Source of the DNA: Bradyrhizobium sp. 190 | Lineage (GTDB): Bacteria > Pseudomonadota > Alphaproteobacteria > Rhizobiales > Xanthobacteraceae | Direction: 5' to 3' | Assembly: GCF_023073415.1 (NCBI RefSeq) | Contig: NZ_JADPJL010000026.1 | Coordinates: 1 to 64,000, forward strand | DNA length: 64,000 bases | Shown here: positions 47,563 to 56,657 of the stretch, piece by piece | Numbering within the stretch: the first letter of the stretch is position 1 | Layout of the letters: each line of letters begins with the position of its first letter | The notes under the pieces: generated by a model | Told to the model about the DNA's origin: nothing | What the model saw: the letters and a program-made list of their open reading frames with translations, nothing else | The model's database searches: none | Position numbers and translations under genes: made by a program

Positions 47563-48801
47563 ATGGCGTCACCCGAAATCACCCTCGAAGCCGTCCCCTC
47601 CGTCAGCGACATCAAAGCTGCGGACTGGGACGCCTGCGCCAACCCGAAGCTGGATCCGAACAGCCTCGATAATTTCGACACGCTGGCTGCAAGCGGATCT
47701 CAAAGCGATTCCTGCAAGCCCCCCTATAACCCATTCGTCTCCCACGCATTTTTCGCAGCCGCCGAAACCTCCGGCTCGGCCTGCGCCCGCACCGGTTGGG
47801 GGCCGCGACATCTCCTGGCAAAGCTCGATGGCGAGATCGCCGGCATCGTGCCCTGCTATCTGAAATCGCATTCGCAAGGCGAATACGTCTTCGACCGCGG
47901 CTGGGCTGACGCCTATGAGCGTGCCGGCGGGCGCTATTATCCGAAGCTGCAAGCCTCGGTGCCGTTTACACCCGCCACCGGCCCACGGCTGTTGGTCCGC
48001 GACGGCGTCGATCGCGAGCGGATCGGAACCGCGCTGGCGAGCGGACTGATGGCGCTCTGCAACGCGACCAACGCTTCCTCCGTGCATGTAACCTTTGCCC
48101 GCGAGGCCGAAGCGAAGTTTTTGGGGGAGCACGGCTTCCTGCAGCGCAACGACCAGCAGTTTCACTGGCACAATGAAGGCTACGGGACTTTTGACGATTT
48201 CCTGACCTCGCTGAACTCGCGCCACCGTAAGGCGATCAAGCGCGAGCGGCGCGAGGCCACCGCCGCCGGCATCACCATCCACCATCTGACCGGTACTGAC
48301 ATCACCGAGGACGCGTGGGACGCGTTCTTTGCGTTCTACATGGAGACCGGCTCACGCAAATGGGGCCGGCCCTACCTCACCCGAAAGTTCTTCTCGCTGA
48401 TCGGCGAGAGCATGAGCCGCGACGTGGTCCTGGTGATGGCCAAACGCAACGGCCGCTGGATCGCGGGCGCCATCAACTTCATCGGCTCGGATACGCTGTT
48501 CGGCCGCAACTGGGGCGCGGTCGAGCATCACCCCTTCCTGCATTTCGAGGTCTGCTATTATCAGGCGATCGACTTCGCGATCCAGCGCGGCCTCAGGATC
48601 GTGGAAGCCGGCGCGCAGGGCGAGCACAAGCTGGCGCGCGGCTACCTGCCGCAAACCACCTATTCCGCGCACTTCATCGCCGATCCCGATCTGCGCAGGG
48701 CGATTGCCGACTATCTGAAGCGCGAGCGCGCCTACGTGGCGGCGGCCGGACGCGAGCTGACCGAGGCGGGCCCGTTCCGCAAGGCGGCCGACGAGGCTTG
48801 A
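47563..48801 (+). CDS. FemAB-like/GNAT-fold acyltransferase (PF04339)
   Basis: A 412-residue protein of the PF04339 (formerly DUF482) family, two GNAT-like halves with aminoacyltransferase-type architecture: NPFVSHAFFAAAETSGSA, WGPRHLL, GRYYPKLQASVPFTPATGPR, RHRKAIKRERREA, SRKWGRPYLTRKFF and GAQGEHKLARGYLP. The family is thought to acylate or modify envelope or metabolic targets; no substrate is firmly known. A 30-residue Asp/Ser-rich insertion (about residues 27-55) precedes NPFVSH. The ribosome site is weak. Confidence 0.9.
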   Translation: MASPEITLEAVPSVSDIKAADWDACANPKLDPNSLDNFDTLAASGSQSDSCKPPYNPFVSHAFFAAAETSGSACARTGWGPRHLLAKLDGEIAGIVPCYLKSHSQGEYVFDRGWADAYERAGGRYYPKLQASVPFTPATGPRLLVRDGVDRERIGTALASGLMALCNATNASSVHVTFAREAEAKFLGEHGFLQRNDQQFHWHNEGYGTFDDFLTSLNSRHRKAIKRERREATAAGITIHHLTGTDITEDAWDAFFAFYMETGSRKWGRPYLTRKFFSLIGESMSRDVVLVMAKRNGRWIAGAINFIGSDTLFGRNWGAVEHHPFLHFEVCYYQAIDFAIQRGLRIVEAGAQGEHKLARGYLPQTTYSAHFIADPDLRRAIADYLKRERAYVAAAGRELTEAGPFRKAADEA

Positions 48802-48852
48802 CCTGTTGAGCGGCCGACGTGAGATTGAAGCAAAACCCTGAGGGAAAAAGCC

Positions 48853-49275
48853 ATGCCCGCCTATGACACCAACAACCCCTTCGCGAAAATCCTGCGCGGC
48901 GAGTTTCCCTGCCACAAGGTCTATGAGGACGACCACGTGCTGGCCTTCCTCGACATCATGCCGCGTTCGCCGGGCCACACGCTGGTGATCCCGAAGACCC
49001 CTGCCCGCAACATTCTCGACATCACGCCTGACGATTATGCCCACGTCGCGCGCGCCGCCCACAAGATCGCCGCCGCCGCCATGAAGGCCTTCAAGGCCGA
49101 CGGCATCACCGTCCAACAGTTCAACGAGCCCGCTGGCGGGCAAGTCGTTTTCCACCTGCACATGCACGTGATGCCGCGCCACGATGGCGTAGCCCTGCTG
49201 CCGCCCGCGAGCCGCAAGGAAGACATTAAGGTGCTGGAGGACAACGCGACCAAACTGGTCGCGGCGCTCGGGTAG
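48853..49275 (+). CDS. HIT-family nucleotide hydrolase
   Basis: A 140-residue histidine-triad protein with the triad His101-x-His103-x-His105 (FHLHMHVMPRH) and NNPFAKILRGEFPCHKVYED, LAFLDIMPRSPGHTLVIPK. It is a likely AMP-lysine or dinucleotide hydrolase of the HinT group, cytosolic. GAGGG lies upstream of the ATG. It follows the FemAB-like gene by 51 bp on the same strand. Confidence 0.95.
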   Translation: MPAYDTNNPFAKILRGEFPCHKVYEDDHVLAFLDIMPRSPGHTLVIPKTPARNILDITPDDYAHVARAAHKIAAAAMKAFKADGITVQQFNEPAGGQVVFHLHMHVMPRHDGVALLPPASRKEDIKVLEDNATKLVAALG

Positions 49276-49292
49276 ATTGCAAGCCTACTGTC

Positions 49293-49381
49293 GTAGCCCG
49301 GATGGAGCGAAGCGCAATCCGGGAAAGTATCCGACGTTTGTAACACCTGCCCAGGATTTCGCTTCGCTCCATCCGGGCTAC
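49293..49381. repeat. Extragenic palindrome, GTAGCCCGGATGGAGCG type, copy 1
   Basis: GTAGCCCGGATGGAGCGAAG on the left is complemented by CTTCGCTCCATCCGGGCTAC on the right (ends at 49381). It lies 17 bases after the HIT stop and 6 before the trmO stop, between convergent genes. A sibling copy lies at 52160-52244. Confidence 0.88.
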
Positions 49382-49387
49382 TCGGAT

Positions 49388-49879
49388 CTACTCCGTCTCG
49401 AAATCCCCGGGCTGCGGCGGCGCCAGCGGCGTGAATTCGCAGCGGTCTGGCTTCACGTCGAGCAGCGGCGTTTCGTCGAGGCAATCGAGGCCGCGCACGA
49501 GGATAACGTTGCCTTCGATCTTGACGAACTTCACGATCGAGGTGCCGATCGGATTCGGCCGCACCGGCGAGCGCAGCGAGAACGTGCCGCGGGTTTTCTG
49601 GTTGTTCTTCGGGCTTTGCAGCACCAGATCGCGACGCGACTGGTGCAGCCAGTAGATCACTTCGAGACTCTCGTAAAAATCCACGCCCTTGATCGCGGGC
49701 ACCCAGGGATCGAAAATCTCGAGACGACAGACCGGGCCGTCCAGGCGGCCCTGCCGCGGGGTTTCCAGGCGCGATTTCCAGGGCGTGCGGATGCGGCCGA
49801 TAAACACCAGCCCGGCATCGCGAGCCGGCGGCATGTCGACGGTGATTTCGCCGTCGCGGACTTCACTTTCTCGAACCAT
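49388..49879 (-). CDS. trmO: tRNA (N6-threonylcarbamoyladenosine-37-N6)-methyltransferase TrmO
   Basis: A 163-residue TrmO (YaeB/VirR-like, TsaA domain) that methylates t6A37 of threonine tRNAs using SAM. FIGRIRTPWKS, IYWLHQSRRDL and RSPVRPNPIG (103-112) are the family's defining segments; the last forms the SAM pocket. Unlike E. coli TrmO, this short form lacks the C-terminal extension, as is usual in rhizobia. Its promoter region includes a palindromic repeat at 49899-49948. Confidence 0.93.
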   Translation of the reverse strand: MVRESEVRDGEITVDMPPARDAGLVFIGRIRTPWKSRLETPRQGRLDGPVCRLEIFDPWVPAIKGVDFYESLEVIYWLHQSRRDLVLQSPKNNQKTRGTFSLRSPVRPNPIGTSIVKFVKIEGNVILVRGLDCLDETPLLDVKPDRCEFTPLAPPQPGDFETE

Positions 49880-49898
49880 TCTCTAATGCTCTTACGCT

Positions 49899-49948
49899 TT
49901 GACGCGTTTTCTTCACGCGAACCGGTACCCACTTCGCTCGAAAACGCT
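49899..49948. repeat. Extragenic palindromic repeat, family A copy 2
   Basis: A 50-bp copy of the element at 8741-8791: TTGACGCGTTTTCTTCACGC followed by GAACCGGTACCCACTTCGC and GAAAACGC. It differs from copy 1 at a few positions. The right end touches the stop codon of the tricarboxylate-binding protein gene at 49947. Confidence 0.8.
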
Positions 49949-50918
49949 AATCGAGTGAAATGTTGAGAGCCTTTATCACGCCCGCCCAACGCGCGCGATC
50001 GGTCGCAACGAATTTATCGATCTCGGCCTGGGTTTTGGGCCGCAGCGGCAAATACCCGACCTTCTCGAGCGATGTGCGGAATGTATCATCGCCCAAAGCC
50101 TTGTGCAGACTGGCCGTGAGCTTTTGCGCGATATCGTCAGGCAGTTTCGACGGCGCTGCGATGCCGAACCAGACGCCGACGACGTAATCGGGATAGCCGC
50201 TCTCCGCCACGGTCGGTACATCGGGCAGGTCGGGAATGCGTTGCGCCGAGCTGACCGCGAGCGGCCGCAGCAGTCCACCCTTGACCGGCGGCAGCGCGGT
50301 GCCGAGCGTGTCGAACATCACCTGGATATTACCCGACAGCAGGTCAGTCAGCGCAGGTCCTGCGCCTTTGTAAGCCACATGAACCATGTCGATACCGGCC
50401 ATCTGTTTGAACATCTCACCGGCAAGGTGAATGGTGCCGCCGGTGCCGGCCGACCCGAAGTTCAATTTGCCGGGATTTTGCTTGGCATAGGCCACGAACT
50501 CCTGGATCGTCTTGGCAGGCACGGACGGATGAACTTCCATGACGACAGGCAGGTCTGTGATCAACGCCAGCATCCGGAAATCCTTGGCGGGATCGTAAGG
50601 CAGCTTTTTGTAGAGCAGCGGGTTGAGCACGAAGATCGACGCCGCCGTGAAAAACAGCGTGTAGCCATCGGGTTCGGCGCGCGCCGCGGCTTCGGCGCCG
50701 ATTGCGCCCTGCGCGCCGCCCTTTTTCTCGACGACGACGGCTTGCTTCAGGTCGCGGGCAAGATATTCGCCGACCATGCGTCCCAGCACATCGGTCGGGC
50801 CGCCCGCAGCATAGGGCACGATCAGCTTGATCGGGCGCACCGGATATTCCGCCGCATGGGCCAGCGGCGCGGCCCAGACGAGAGCGCCCACCAGCGCCGA
50901 TAATTTCAGCCAGTTCAT
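49947..50918 (-). CDS. Tripartite tricarboxylate transporter substrate-binding protein (TctC family)
   Basis: A 323-residue periplasmic binding protein (Bug/TctC family) with a signal peptide (residues 1-22: MNWLKLSALVGALVWAAPLAHA). Seen are YPVRPIKLIVPYAAGGPTD, VVEKKGGAQGAIGAEAAARA, DGYTLFFTA, FGSAGTGGTIHLAGEMF and VPTVAESGYPDYVVGVWFG. Such proteins bind carboxylates. No tctA/tctB membrane genes adjoin, so this is an orphan receptor, typical of Bug proteins in Bradyrhizobium. The start at 50918 has GGGGAA upstream. Confidence 0.94.
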   Translation of the reverse strand: MNWLKLSALVGALVWAAPLAHAAEYPVRPIKLIVPYAAGGPTDVLGRMVGEYLARDLKQAVVVEKKGGAQGAIGAEAAARAEPDGYTLFFTAASIFVLNPLLYKKLPYDPAKDFRMLALITDLPVVMEVHPSVPAKTIQEFVAYAKQNPGKLNFGSAGTGGTIHLAGEMFKQMAGIDMVHVAYKGAGPALTDLLSGNIQVMFDTLGTALPPVKGGLLRPLAVSSAQRIPDLPDVPTVAESGYPDYVVGVWFGIAAPSKLPDDIAQKLTASLHKALGDDTFRTSLEKVGYLPLRPKTQAEIDKFVATDRARWAGVIKALNISLD

Positions 50919-50976
50919 TTCGTTTCCCCGACGTTTCTTATGCGCCGGACAGTACCGGATTATCCGCCGCCTGCAA

Positions 50977-51321
50977 TCAACCGAGCCACCATTTCCCGGC
51001 CAGCAGGACGATCTCGCCACAGACCACGCCGGCAAAGATCGAGCGTCGCGTCAGCATGAACACCGCAAAACCCGCCGCAACCGCGCCGTAGCGCAGCCAG
51101 TCCGGCACGCCTGCCAGCGCGCCCGGCGGCTGCACCAGGATCTGCGCGATGACGCCGGCGAGGATCGCGGTCGCCACCGCCCTCACCCACACCAGAACTT
51201 CCGAACCCTCGTCGACGCCGGCCCCGAACCACAGCCCGGCCATGCGCCAGACTTCGTTGGGCAGGAAGCCTGCGAGCACCAGGATCAACAGCGCGTGCGG
51301 GCTTCCGAAAAACTCGCTCAT
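50977..51321 (-). CDS. azlD: AzlD-type branched-chain amino acid exporter small subunit
   Basis: A 114-residue protein with four hydrophobic segments, starting MSEFFGSPHALLILVLAGFL. PNEVWRMAGLWF is the AzlD-typical N-terminal loop, and RAVATAILAGVIAQILVQPPGAL the next helix. It works with AzlC to export branched-chain amino acids and analogues. The start overlaps the azlC stop (ATGA, 51318-51321), so the two are coupled. Confidence 0.9.
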   Translation of the reverse strand: MSEFFGSPHALLILVLAGFLPNEVWRMAGLWFGAGVDEGSEVLVWVRAVATAILAGVIAQILVQPPGALAGVPDWLRYGAVAAGFAVFMLTRRSIFAGVVCGEIVLLAGKWWLG

Positions 51322-52097
51322 GCGCGCCCCCTCTCCCGCCACCAGTGCACGCCGTAGGCGATGGTGCCGGCGGTGACGCCGCTGATCAAAATATCGACGC
51401 CGGTATGCAGCATCGACACCAGCGGAAACAGCGCGATCCCAAGCACCAGCGCCAGCACGTCCGATATCTGCCGGCAGTTGCGCGCGGTCGAAAGCAAAAA
51501 CGCCAGCGGCGTCAGCAGCAGTATCGCCGCTGCAAACAGCGGCGGCAGGTTGGCGGCAAGGCCATAGCCGAGCGTGGTGGCGACCATGCAAACGCTGAGA
51601 AGCCCGCAGCCAAGCCCATGCGTGAACGCAATTCGCCGCTCGCGCGGCACCTTTGGCAGCAGCCGGTAGCATTCGACCCACAGGGTGACGGCGATGAAAT
51701 GCGTCACCAGCACCAGATGACGGCGTTTTGTCTGCGGCGTCTTCATCAGCGGCAGCACCGACACCACCATCGGAAACAGCCGGATCGCACTCACGGTCAC
51801 CGCAATCGCCGCCTGTACCGCGGTCGCGCCCGACCCCAGCGTCGAGATCAGGATGATCTGCGCCGGACCCGCCCAGACCAGCAGCGTGCTGCCGAGCACC
51901 CAGCCCAGGCTGAAATGGCTGTCATGGGCCAGCGCACCGATGCCGAGATAGGTCGCAAACAGCACCAGCGTCAGCACAGTGGACGCGACCGAACTCATGC
52001 CCCATGCGAAGGCGCGGATGGGGCTTTTCCATTGGGGAGAAGAGAGCGGAGGCAGCGCCACGGGTGACCGGATGGAGATTTGAATCGTCGCGGGCAT
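51318..52097 (-). CDS. azlC: AzlC-family branched-chain amino acid exporter large subunit
   Basis: A 259-residue inner-membrane protein with about six to eight helices: FAWGMSSVASTVLTLVLFATYLGIGAL, then VWAGPAQIILISTLGSGA (the AzlC signature in place of the common 'FAGASQF') and SAIRLFPMVVSVLPLM. It is coupled to azlD. The start at 52097 lacks a strong ribosome site; a longer frame exists but adds non-homologous residues overlapping a repeat. Export of leucine-like amino acids is the family role. Confidence 0.9.
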   Translation of the reverse strand: MPATIQISIRSPVALPPLSSPQWKSPIRAFAWGMSSVASTVLTLVLFATYLGIGALAHDSHFSLGWVLGSTLLVWAGPAQIILISTLGSGATAVQAAIAVTVSAIRLFPMVVSVLPLMKTPQTKRRHLVLVTHFIAVTLWVECYRLLPKVPRERRIAFTHGLGCGLLSVCMVATTLGYGLAANLPPLFAAAILLLTPLAFLLSTARNCRQISDVLALVLGIALFPLVSMLHTGVDILISGVTAGTIAYGVHWWRERGRA

Positions 52098-52159
52098 AGG
52101 GCTGGTGAAAGCAACCCGCGTCAAGCAAGCGCCGCTCAGGGCGGCTATGCAGTAGTCCC

Positions 52160-52244
52160 GTAGCCCGGATGGAGCGCAGCGCAATCCGGGAATCTCACAA
52201 GTGGACAAGCCTCCCCGGATTGCGCTTCGCTCCATCCGGGCTAC
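52160..52244. repeat. Extragenic palindrome, GTAGCCCGGATGGAGCG type, copy 2
   Basis: The same element as 49293-49381 with GTAGCCCGGATGGAGCG ... CGCTCCATCCGGGCTAC arms and a different centre. It lies between the azlC start and the lytic transglycosylase stop (10 bases away), so it is at the 3' end of the latter. Confidence 0.88.
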
Positions 52245-52254
52245 GACTTGTGCA

Positions 52255-53220
52255 TCATCCCGGCACGCCCCTGTTGCGCAACACAAAGCACGCCCCGCCC
52301 GCTTTGCGAATGCGGTTGCAGAGGTCGTCGGCGGCAGGCCGCGTGTCGGCGCCAATCCGCACCTGGTAGAAGGCGCGCGTGCCGCGGCTGCGCATGACCG
52401 AAGAGAGCAGGCTCGGGTCCTGGTCGCCGATCACGGCGCCCAGCCGCTTCATCGCACGGGCGTACATTGCGAGCGCCTTGCCGCGGCTGAAGCCGGCGGC
52501 AAGCTGCACGCCCCACACTTTCGCGGCACCGAGCGTGATGCGGTTCTCAAGTTCGGTGATGAAGGGACTGGGCGCCTGCTTCAATAGCGCCATCAAGTCG
52601 CGACAGCTCGACGTCGGTATCCGCTCCGGCGTCCTGCCGCCCTTCTGCGCACTGGCCCAATCCTCGACCGTGGAGCCCGTGATGGCTACGACGTAGTTGC
52701 GCGTCTCCTGCGGCATCGGCCCGGTACCTGCAAGCCATTCCTGCACCCGCCGCGGGCCAGCATTATAGGCTGCAGCCGCCAGTCCCAGATTGCCGAACTG
52801 GTTGCGCAGCTCGTCCAGGAACTCCGCCGATTTCGGCAGCGCCTGCACGGGACTGAAGGGATCGAGCAGACCGCGCTCGCTCGCGGTGCCCGGCATGAAC
52901 TGCGCAATCCCCTGCGCGCGCTGGCCGCTGCGCGTCACCGGCCCGATCGCGTCGGAGCGGAAGCGGCTCTCCTGCCAGATCACGCGGGCGAAGAATTCGA
53001 GCGGCAGGTTGGAGGCTTTCGCGGCCGACTCGATCATCAGGCACATCGCCTCGCGCGTGTCGCTCTCCCGCGTCCCGTCAGCCGGCTTCTGCTCCGGTAT
53101 CGCGCGTGGCTCGACGCTCAATCGGGTAGCCTCACCCGCGTCCTCGGCGCAGGCAGGCGCAACCGAAGACAAAAGCGACACCGTGCACCACAGGGCGCGA
53201 AGAAGCCGGCCTCTTTGCAT
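52255..53220 (-). CDS. Lytic transglycosylase with C-terminal SPOR-like domain
   Basis: A 321-residue secreted protein. A signal peptide (LLRALWCTVSLLSSVAPACA) precedes an SLT domain with catalytic Glu84 in VIWQESRFRSD, GIAQFMPGTA and NLGLAAAAYNAGPRRVQEWL. The last about 45 residues (AFYQVRIGADTRPAADDLCN) look like a SPOR domain for septal denuded glycan. It cleaves peptidoglycan glycan strands to 1,6-anhydro products. The start at 53220 gives the signal peptide directly. Confidence 0.93.
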   Translation of the reverse strand: MQRGRLLRALWCTVSLLSSVAPACAEDAGEATRLSVEPRAIPEQKPADGTRESDTREAMCLMIESAAKASNLPLEFFARVIWQESRFRSDAIGPVTRSGQRAQGIAQFMPGTASERGLLDPFSPVQALPKSAEFLDELRNQFGNLGLAAAAYNAGPRRVQEWLAGTGPMPQETRNYVVAITGSTVEDWASAQKGGRTPERIPTSSCRDLMALLKQAPSPFITELENRITLGAAKVWGVQLAAGFSRGKALAMYARAMKRLGAVIGDQDPSLLSSVMRSRGTRAFYQVRIGADTRPAADDLCNRIRKAGGACFVLRNRGVPG

Positions 53221-53455
53221 GGTAAATTGCAATCCGAGAGAGCGTATAGCGGTAAGATCGCTAGTCAAACGATCACGGCCAGCCAGTGGATCCGCGGTTC
53301 CACCGCACCACAACACCTTTTTTGCGCTGCAATTGTTCCGAAATCCGCGCCATCGGAACCGCGTTAATTTACGTTAATGCCGCATTTTGCGTCAGCCGGT
53401 CTTTTACGGGGCACAAAGCGGGGTAAAAGTCTCCCTCTTTGTTGGGAGACATTCA

Positions 53456-53812
53456 ATGCGGGACCGGCGCGAGAGCGTGCGCGACAAGGTAATGTATGGC
53501 GGCGTCGCCGAGATCGGCGAACGCGGCGCGACGCGCGAATGCATCGTCCGCAATATTTCCGATCACGGCGCGACCATCGAATTCAGCAATGACGTCCAGT
53601 TGCCGAAAGAGCAGCTCTCGCTGCGCATCGCGCGCAAGGGCCGCTCCTTTATGGCCAAAGTGGTCTGGTGGCGCGACAATTTCGTCGGCGTCGCATTCAG
53701 GGCGGAAAGCCCGGCCGAGCCGGTGTCCGATCTCGCGGAGCGGCTGCGCAGAAGCGAGATCAAGAAGCGCCAGCTCCAGCGACAGATCGACGAACTGCTC
53801 GGCGAGCGCTGA
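53456..53812 (+). CDS. PilZ domain protein
   Basis: A 118-residue PilZ protein: an N-terminal RRESVRDKV-type Arg motif and CIVRNISDHGATIEF, the N/DxSxxG motif of c-di-GMP receptors, followed by FMAKVVWWRDNFVGVAF. A C-terminal helix, LAERLRRSEIKKRQLQRQI, could dimerise. It may read the c-di-GMP made by PleD-type cyclases. GGGAG lies eight bases upstream of the ATG. The 235-bp gap before it contains GTTAA-rich DNA but no other gene. Confidence 0.9.
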   Translation: MRDRRESVRDKVMYGGVAEIGERGATRECIVRNISDHGATIEFSNDVQLPKEQLSLRIARKGRSFMAKVVWWRDNFVGVAFRAESPAEPVSDLAERLRRSEIKKRQLQRQIDELLGER

Positions 53813-53928
53813 GCGCTCGCGGGGCACCATAGGTAACGCAACAGACATCCCGCGGTGCCGCAACGGATATCAACCACCGCCCAAGCGTTGGTTTGGCGGG
53901 CAGTTAGACATCAAGCAGTCAGGCATCA

Positions 53929-53961
53929 AAAAGCCGGCGGTCTCGCGACACGCCGGCTTTT
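53929..53961. terminator. Bidirectional terminator between pilZ gene and clpA
   Basis: AAAAGCCGGCG (53929-53939) pairs perfectly with CGCCGGCTTTT (53951-53961) around an 11-base loop, with A-runs and T-runs on both sides. It can end both the PilZ and the clpA transcripts. Confidence 0.88.
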
Positions 53962-53980
53962 CGTTTTGGATTGAGGCCAC

Positions 53981-56392
53981 TTACACCTTGACCAGCGGGC
54001 CCTTTGAGGCCGGCCCCTTGGACCCGCCGCCCCCGTTGGGGCCGCCCGGTTTCGGCTTGCGCTTGCGGGCGCCAGGCAGCTTCTCCGGCTTCGGCGTGAC
54101 CGGTCCTTCGACGAACTCGAAGCCGATCTTGTCCTTGCCTTCCGCGCTCGCCTCGTCCTTGACCAGCACGACGCGGACGTGGCCGCCACCCTTCAGGTGA
54201 CCGAACAGCACCTCGTCGGCCAAGGGCTTCTTGATGTGCTCCTGGATCACGCGCGCCATCGGACGCGCGCCCATCTGCTCGTCGTAACCATGTTCGATCA
54301 GCCAGGCCTTGGCGAGGTCCGACAGCTCGATGGTGACGTCGCGGTCGGCGAGCTGCGCCTCGAGCTGGAGGACGAACTTCTCCACCACCATGCCGATGAC
54401 GTCGGCATTAAGATGGGCGAACGAGACGATCGCATCCAGCCGGTTGCGGAATTCCGGCGCGAACTGCCGGTTGATCGCTTCGTGGTCGTCGCCTTCCCGC
54501 CTGTTGCGCGTGAAGCCGAAGGCCTGGCGCGCGAGGTCTGCCGCGCCTGCGTTCGTGGTCATGATCAGGATCACGTTGCGGAAATTGACCTGCTTGCCGT
54601 TGTGGTCGGTGAGCCGGCCGTGATCCATGATCTGCAGCAGCACGTTGTAGAGATCCGGATGCGCCTTCTCGATTTCGTCGAGCAGCACCACGCAATGCGG
54701 ATGCTGGTCCACGCCGTCGGTCAGCAGGCCGCCCTGGTCGAAGCCGACATAGCCGGGAGGCGCGCCGATCAGGCGCGACACCGTATGCCGCTCCATATAT
54801 TCGGACATGTCGAAGCGAAGCAGCTCGACGCCGAGCGAGGCCGCTAGCTGTTTTGCGACCTCGGTCTTGCCGACGCCGGTCGGACCGGAGAACAGGTAGG
54901 AGCCGATCGGCTTCTCCGGCTCGCGCAAGCCGGCGCGTGCCAACTTGATCGACGCCGACAGCGACTCGATCGCCTTATCCTGGCCAAACACCACGCGCTT
55001 GAGCGTCTGCTCGAGATGCTTCAGCACCTCGGCATCGTCCTTCGATACGCTCTTGGGCGGAATCCGCGCCATGGTCGCGATCGTGGTCTCGATCTCCTTG
55101 ATGCCGATGGTCTTCTTGCGCCGGTTCTCGGCGACCAGCATCTGCGCCGCGCCCGACTCATCGATCACGTCGATCGCTTTGTCCGGCAGCTTGCGGTCGT
55201 GAATGTAGCGCGACGACAGTTGCACCGCCGCCTCGATCGCCTCGTTGGTGTATTTCAGCCGGTGGTAATCCTCGAAATAGGGTTTCAGACCCTTGAGAAT
55301 CGCGATGGCGTCTTCCACCGTCGGCTCGTTGACGTCGATCTTCTGGAACCGGCGCACCAGCGCGCGGTCCTTCTCGAAATGCTGGCGGTATTCCTTGTAC
55401 GTCGTCGAACCCATGCAGCGGATCGTGCCGGACGCCAGCGCCGGCTTGAGCAAATTGGACGCGTCCATCGCGCCGCCGGAAGTGGCGCCGGCGCCGATCA
55501 CGGTGTGGATTTCGTCGATGAACAGGATGGCGTTCGGATGTGCCTCCAGTTCCTTCAGCACCTGCTTCAAGCGCTCCTCGAAGTCGCCGCGGTAGCGCGT
55601 GCCGGCGAGCAGCGTGCCCATGTCGAGCGAGAACACGGTGGCCGCCGCCAGCACTTCCGGAACTTCGGAATCGACGATGCGCTTGGCGAGCCCTTCCGCG
55701 ATCGCGGTCTTGCCGACGCCGGCCTCGCCCACGAACAGCGGATTGTTCTTCTGCCGGCGGCACAGCACCTGGATCGCGCGGTTGATCTCGGAATTGCGCC
55801 CGATCACCGGATCGATCTTGCCGTCACGCGCCTTCTTGTTGAGGTTGACGCAATAGGTCTCGAGCGCCTCGCCCTTCTTCTTGGCGTCCTCGTTGCCCTT
55901 GGCCTCGGTCTCCTCGTCGACGCCGCGCACGGGGCGCGCTTCGGAAACGCCCGGCCGCTTGGCGATGCCGTGGCTGATATAGTTGACCGCGTCGTACCGC
56001 GTCATGTCCTGCTCCTGCAGGAAATAAGCGGCATGGCTTTCGCGCTCCGCGAAGATCGCGATCAGCACGTTGGCGCCGGTCACTTCTTCGCGACCGGAAG
56101 ACTGGACGTGAATCACCGCGCGCTGAATCACGCGCTGGAATCCGGCGGTCGGCTTGGCGTCGTCGGCGCCGTCAGTCACCAGATTTTCGAATTCGGTTTC
56201 GAGATAGTTGACGAGGCTCGTGCGCAGCTTGTCGAGATCGACGCTGCAGGCGCGCATCACCGCCGCCGCATCCGAGTCATCGATCAGCGAAAGCAGAAGG
56301 TGTTCGAGCGTCGCGTATTGATGATGCCGCTCGTTTGCAATCGCCAGCGCACGATGCAGGGATTGTTCAAGGCTTTGGGAAAAAGTTGGCAT
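53981..56392 (-). CDS. clpA: ATP-dependent Clp protease ATP-binding subunit ClpA
   Basis: An 803-residue Hsp100 unfoldase. It has an N-domain (1-150, two Clp_N repeats starting FSQSLEQSLHRALAIANERH), NBD1 with Walker A GEAGVGKT (222-229) and FIDEIHTVIG, NBD2 with Walker A GPTGVGKT (503-510), and a ClpP-binding region. The C-terminus is a Pro/Gly/Lys-rich disordered extension (about 770-803) not found in E. coli ClpA. It feeds folded or N-end-rule substrates into ClpP with ClpS. clpS lies 265 bp upstream on the same strand. Confidence 0.98.
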   Translation of the reverse strand: MPTFSQSLEQSLHRALAIANERHHQYATLEHLLLSLIDDSDAAAVMRACSVDLDKLRTSLVNYLETEFENLVTDGADDAKPTAGFQRVIQRAVIHVQSSGREEVTGANVLIAIFAERESHAAYFLQEQDMTRYDAVNYISHGIAKRPGVSEARPVRGVDEETEAKGNEDAKKKGEALETYCVNLNKKARDGKIDPVIGRNSEINRAIQVLCRRQKNNPLFVGEAGVGKTAIAEGLAKRIVDSEVPEVLAAATVFSLDMGTLLAGTRYRGDFEERLKQVLKELEAHPNAILFIDEIHTVIGAGATSGGAMDASNLLKPALASGTIRCMGSTTYKEYRQHFEKDRALVRRFQKIDVNEPTVEDAIAILKGLKPYFEDYHRLKYTNEAIEAAVQLSSRYIHDRKLPDKAIDVIDESGAAQMLVAENRRKKTIGIKEIETTIATMARIPPKSVSKDDAEVLKHLEQTLKRVVFGQDKAIESLSASIKLARAGLREPEKPIGSYLFSGPTGVGKTEVAKQLAASLGVELLRFDMSEYMERHTVSRLIGAPPGYVGFDQGGLLTDGVDQHPHCVVLLDEIEKAHPDLYNVLLQIMDHGRLTDHNGKQVNFRNVILIMTTNAGAADLARQAFGFTRNRREGDDHEAINRQFAPEFRNRLDAIVSFAHLNADVIGMVVEKFVLQLEAQLADRDVTIELSDLAKAWLIEHGYDEQMGARPMARVIQEHIKKPLADEVLFGHLKGGGHVRVVLVKDEASAEGKDKIGFEFVEGPVTPKPEKLPGARKRKPKPGGPNGGGGSKGPASKGPLVKV

Positions 56393-56657
56393 TCGCGTCC
56401 TCTATGGCCCCCGGTCATCATGATCGCCATTACCCGGTCAGGCAACAACAACCTTCGTCATCCCCTGTCATATAGTTACCTGCGATCGTGGCGAAAGACC
56501 GGTTCCGCAAGTGTGGTTTTCTTCTAAATTCACGCGCCACGGCTCACGGCACGCGACCCTCCCCCCGAAAAACTACCGGGAATACGATCGGCTTCAGTCA
56601 ACACCGATCGATGCAAGACCGTTCCTTCTGTCCGGCCGGGTCGAGAGCCGCACGCGG

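Noticed and set aside
53364..53377. TTAA-N6-TTAA resembling a CtrA site upstream of the PilZ gene
   Set aside because: CtrA sites need seven bases between the TTAA halves; here there are six.
55016..56527. Plus-strand frame over clpA
   Set aside because: It is the complement shadow of clpA, with no family motif.
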